Source: CAYQQJ01 sp964515945 (GTDB lineage Bacteria; Pseudomonadota; Gammaproteobacteria; Pseudomonadales; Cellvibrionaceae). From it: a DNA stretch of 23,165 bases. The notes under the pieces were generated by a model, which was not told the origin of the DNA, did not search any database, and saw nothing but the letters and a program-made list of their open reading frames with translations. A program made the position numbers and the translations under genes. The stretch is from NCBI GenBank assembly GCA_964515945.1, contig CAZEWY010000035.1, forward strand, positions 1 through 23,165. The letters run 5' to 3'. Shown in pieces: positions 21,540 to 23,165 of the stretch (position 1 is its first letter; each line of letters opens with the position of its first letter).

Positions 21540-23165
21540 ATGCGTGAGGAAATTGATGCTCTTGAAACCCAAGAGTGGCTGGAGGCTCTAGAGTCTGTTA
21601 TTCGCCATGGAGGATCGGAGCGAGCTGCGCACATACTGGTTCAACTGGCCAATGCTGCAACCCAGTCGGGTGTCAGACTGCCCTCTGCAATAACAACACC
21701 TTATTGCAATACCATTTCCGTCAAGGCGGAAAAGCAATACCCCGGCGACCTGCAGATGGAGCGCAAGATCCGCTCCATTACTCGCTGGAATGCATTGGCC
21801 ATGGTGATGCGTGCCAATGACAATGACGACGCTCTCGGCGGTCACATTGCCACTTTCGCCTCCGCCGCACTGCTTTACGATATCGGCTTCAACCATTTCT
21901 TCCGTGGCAACGATGGCGACCAGGCCGGCGACCTGATTTTCTTCCAGGGCCACAGTTCTCCCGGCATGTATGCCCGCTCTTATCTGGAGGGGCGTTTAAC
22001 CGAGGAGCAACTGGATAATTTCCGCCGCGAAGTCGACGGCGGCGGTCTGTCCTCCTATCCCCACCCCTGGCTAATGCCGGATTACTGGCAATTCCCGACA
22101 GTGTCCATGGGTCTCGGACCACTCCAAGCTATTTATCAAGCTCATGTCATGCGTTATATGTCCGCCCGGGATCTGAGCCCGCGCGGCGACCGCAAGATCT
22201 GGGCGTTCCTCGGCGACGGTGAATGTGATGAGCCGGAAACTCTGGGTGCGATTTCCCTGGCGGGCCGGGAACACCTGGATAATCTGATTTTTGTGATCAA
22301 CTGTAACTTGCAGCGCCTGGACGGCCCGGTGCGCGGCAACGGTAAAATCGTTCAGGAGTTGGAAGGCGTTTTCCGCGGTGCTGGCTGGAATGTTATCAAG
22401 GTCCTCTGGGGTCGTCATTGGGACGCTCTGCTGGAAAAGGACACCACGGGTCTGTTGCAAAAGCGCATGGACGAGGTGGTCGACGGCGAAATGCAGAACT
22501 ATAAAGCCAATGGCGGCGCCTATACCCGTGAACACTTCTTCGGCAAATACCCCGAGTTGCTGGAACTGGTGAAGGACATGACCGACGACGAGATCATGGC
22601 GCTCAACCGTGGCGGTCATGATCCCTATAAGGTCTACGCGGCCTATGAGCAGGCTTTCAATCATAAAGGTCAGCCGACAGTCATTCTCGCCCAGACAGTC
22701 AAGGGCTACGCGACCGGCAAACTCGGAGAAGCGGTCAATGACACCCACTCCCTGAAAAAGCTGGACATGGACAGCCTGAAGAAATTCCGGGACCGCTTCG
22801 GTATACCGATTGCCGATGAAGACCTAAAAGCCGTGCCTTATTACCGGCCGGCAGCGGATTCGCCGGAAATGCAGTACATGGAGAAACGTCGCCAGGCACT
22901 GAACGGCTATGTTCCTTCCCGCAAGGCCGATTTCGAGCCCATGCAGATCCCACCGCTGGAAACTTTCAAGAATCTGCTGAAATCCACCGGCGACCGCGAA
23001 ATATCAACGACCATGGCCTTTGTACGCTTTCTGTCCACCCTGGTGAAGGATAAGAATGTGGGCAAGCAAGTGGTGCCCATCGTGCCCGATGAAGCACGCA
23101 CCTTCGGCATGGAAGGCATGTTCCGCCAACTGGGTATTTATTCCTCGGAAGGCCAAAAGTACACG
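21540..23165 (+). CDS. aceE: Pyruvate dehydrogenase E1 component, homodimeric type (3' end outside window)
   Basis: Thiamine-diphosphate enzyme that decarboxylates pyruvate and acetylates the lipoyl groups of E2 (AceF). 542 codons are present without a stop; E. coli AceE has 887 residues, so about 340 remain outside. It starts MREEIDALETQEWLEALESV after GGAGG at six bases. Diagnostic blocks are HIATFASAALLYDIGFNHFF, SSYPHPWLMPDYWQFPTVSMG, the TPP/Mg motif GDGECDEPE (from residue 225) ending INCNLQRLDGPV, YTREHFFGKYPEL, ALNRGGHDPYKVYAA, and PDEARTFGMEGMFRQLGIY at the edge. aceF would be expected next. This is the single-chain E1 typical of gammaproteobacteria, not the alpha/beta type. Confidence 0.97.
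   Translation, partial: MREEIDALETQEWLEALESVIRHGGSERAAHILVQLANAATQSGVRLPSAITTPYCNTISVKAEKQYPGDLQMERKIRSITRWNALAMVMRANDNDDALGGHIATFASAALLYDIGFNHFFRGNDGDQAGDLIFFQGHSSPGMYARSYLEGRLTEEQLDNFRREVDGGGLSSYPHPWLMPDYWQFPTVSMGLGPLQAIYQAHVMRYMSARDLSPRGDRKIWAFLGDGECDEPETLGAISLAGREHLDNLIFVINCNLQRLDGPVRGNGKIVQELEGVFRGAGWNVIKVLWGRHWDALLEKDTTGLLQKRMDEVVDGEMQNYKANGGAYTREHFFGKYPELLELVKDMTDDEIMALNRGGHDPYKVYAAYEQAFNHKGQPTVILAQTVKGYATGKLGEAVNDTHSLKKLDMDSLKKFRDRFGIPIADEDLKAVPYYRPAADSPEMQYMEKRRQALNGYVPSRKADFEPMQIPPLETFKNLLKSTGDREISTTMAFVRFLSTLVKDKNVGKQVVPIVPDEARTFGMEGMFRQLGIYSSEGQKYT

Noticed and set aside
22071..22748. 225-codon minus-strand frame near the right edge
   Set aside because: Antisense to aceE, whose frame is open from 21540 to the window end with strong similarity throughout.

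Overview
The window is about 23 kb of chromosome from a gammaproteobacterium. Protein sequences and gene order match the conserved block rpsB-tsf-pyrH-frr-uppS-cdsA-dxr-rseP-bamA-skp-lpxD-fabZ-lpxA-lpxB-rnhB. LpxA and PyrH contain segments that I recall as closer to Pseudomonas than to E. coli, so I would place it in the Pseudomonadales/Cellvibrionales neighbourhood. I cannot name a genus from the sequence alone.

Region 1 (1-14975, all on +) is this core cluster. It covers translation (rpsB cut by the window edge, tsf, frr), UMP kinase (pyrH), undecaprenyl diphosphate synthesis (uppS), CDP-diacylglycerol synthesis (cdsA), the committed MEP isoprenoid step (dxr), envelope stress proteolysis (rseP), outer-membrane protein assembly (bamA, skp), and lipid A/fatty acid synthesis (lpxD, fabZ, lpxA, lpxB), ending with RNase HII (rnhB). 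Genes are tightly packed: uppS/cdsA overlap by 8 nt, cdsA/dxr by 1 and lpxB/rnhB by 7. The rpsB-tsf and tsf-pyrH gaps each hold a rho-independent terminator-like hairpin, so the three are probably transcribed at stepped levels.

Region 2 (14976-20893) is less conserved. In E. coli and Pseudomonas dnaE follows rnhB. Here there is instead a PilZ-domain (c-di-GMP receptor) protein, a convergent yciH (SUI1/eIF1-like), a six-helix voltage-gated K+ channel with a C-terminal zinc ribbon, a PAS-PAS-GGDEF-EAL c-di-GMP enzyme, and a convergent periplasmic M48 metalloprotease with TPR repeats (BepA family).

Region 3 (20894-23165) has a small TusA-family sulfurtransferase, a 415-nt gene-free leader, and the first 542 codons of aceE (pyruvate dehydrogenase E1), which runs off the window.

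I see no phage, transposon, CRISPR array, tRNA or rRNA, and no convincing new multigene system. The points most worth following are an unusually long BamA with two expanded surface loops (one very acidic with an EF-hand-like DVDGDG), an LpxA acyl ruler residue predicting C10 lipid A chains, several short tandem duplications at gene junctions, a REP-like palindromic segment before lpxD, and nested palindromes upstream of the GGDEF-EAL gene.
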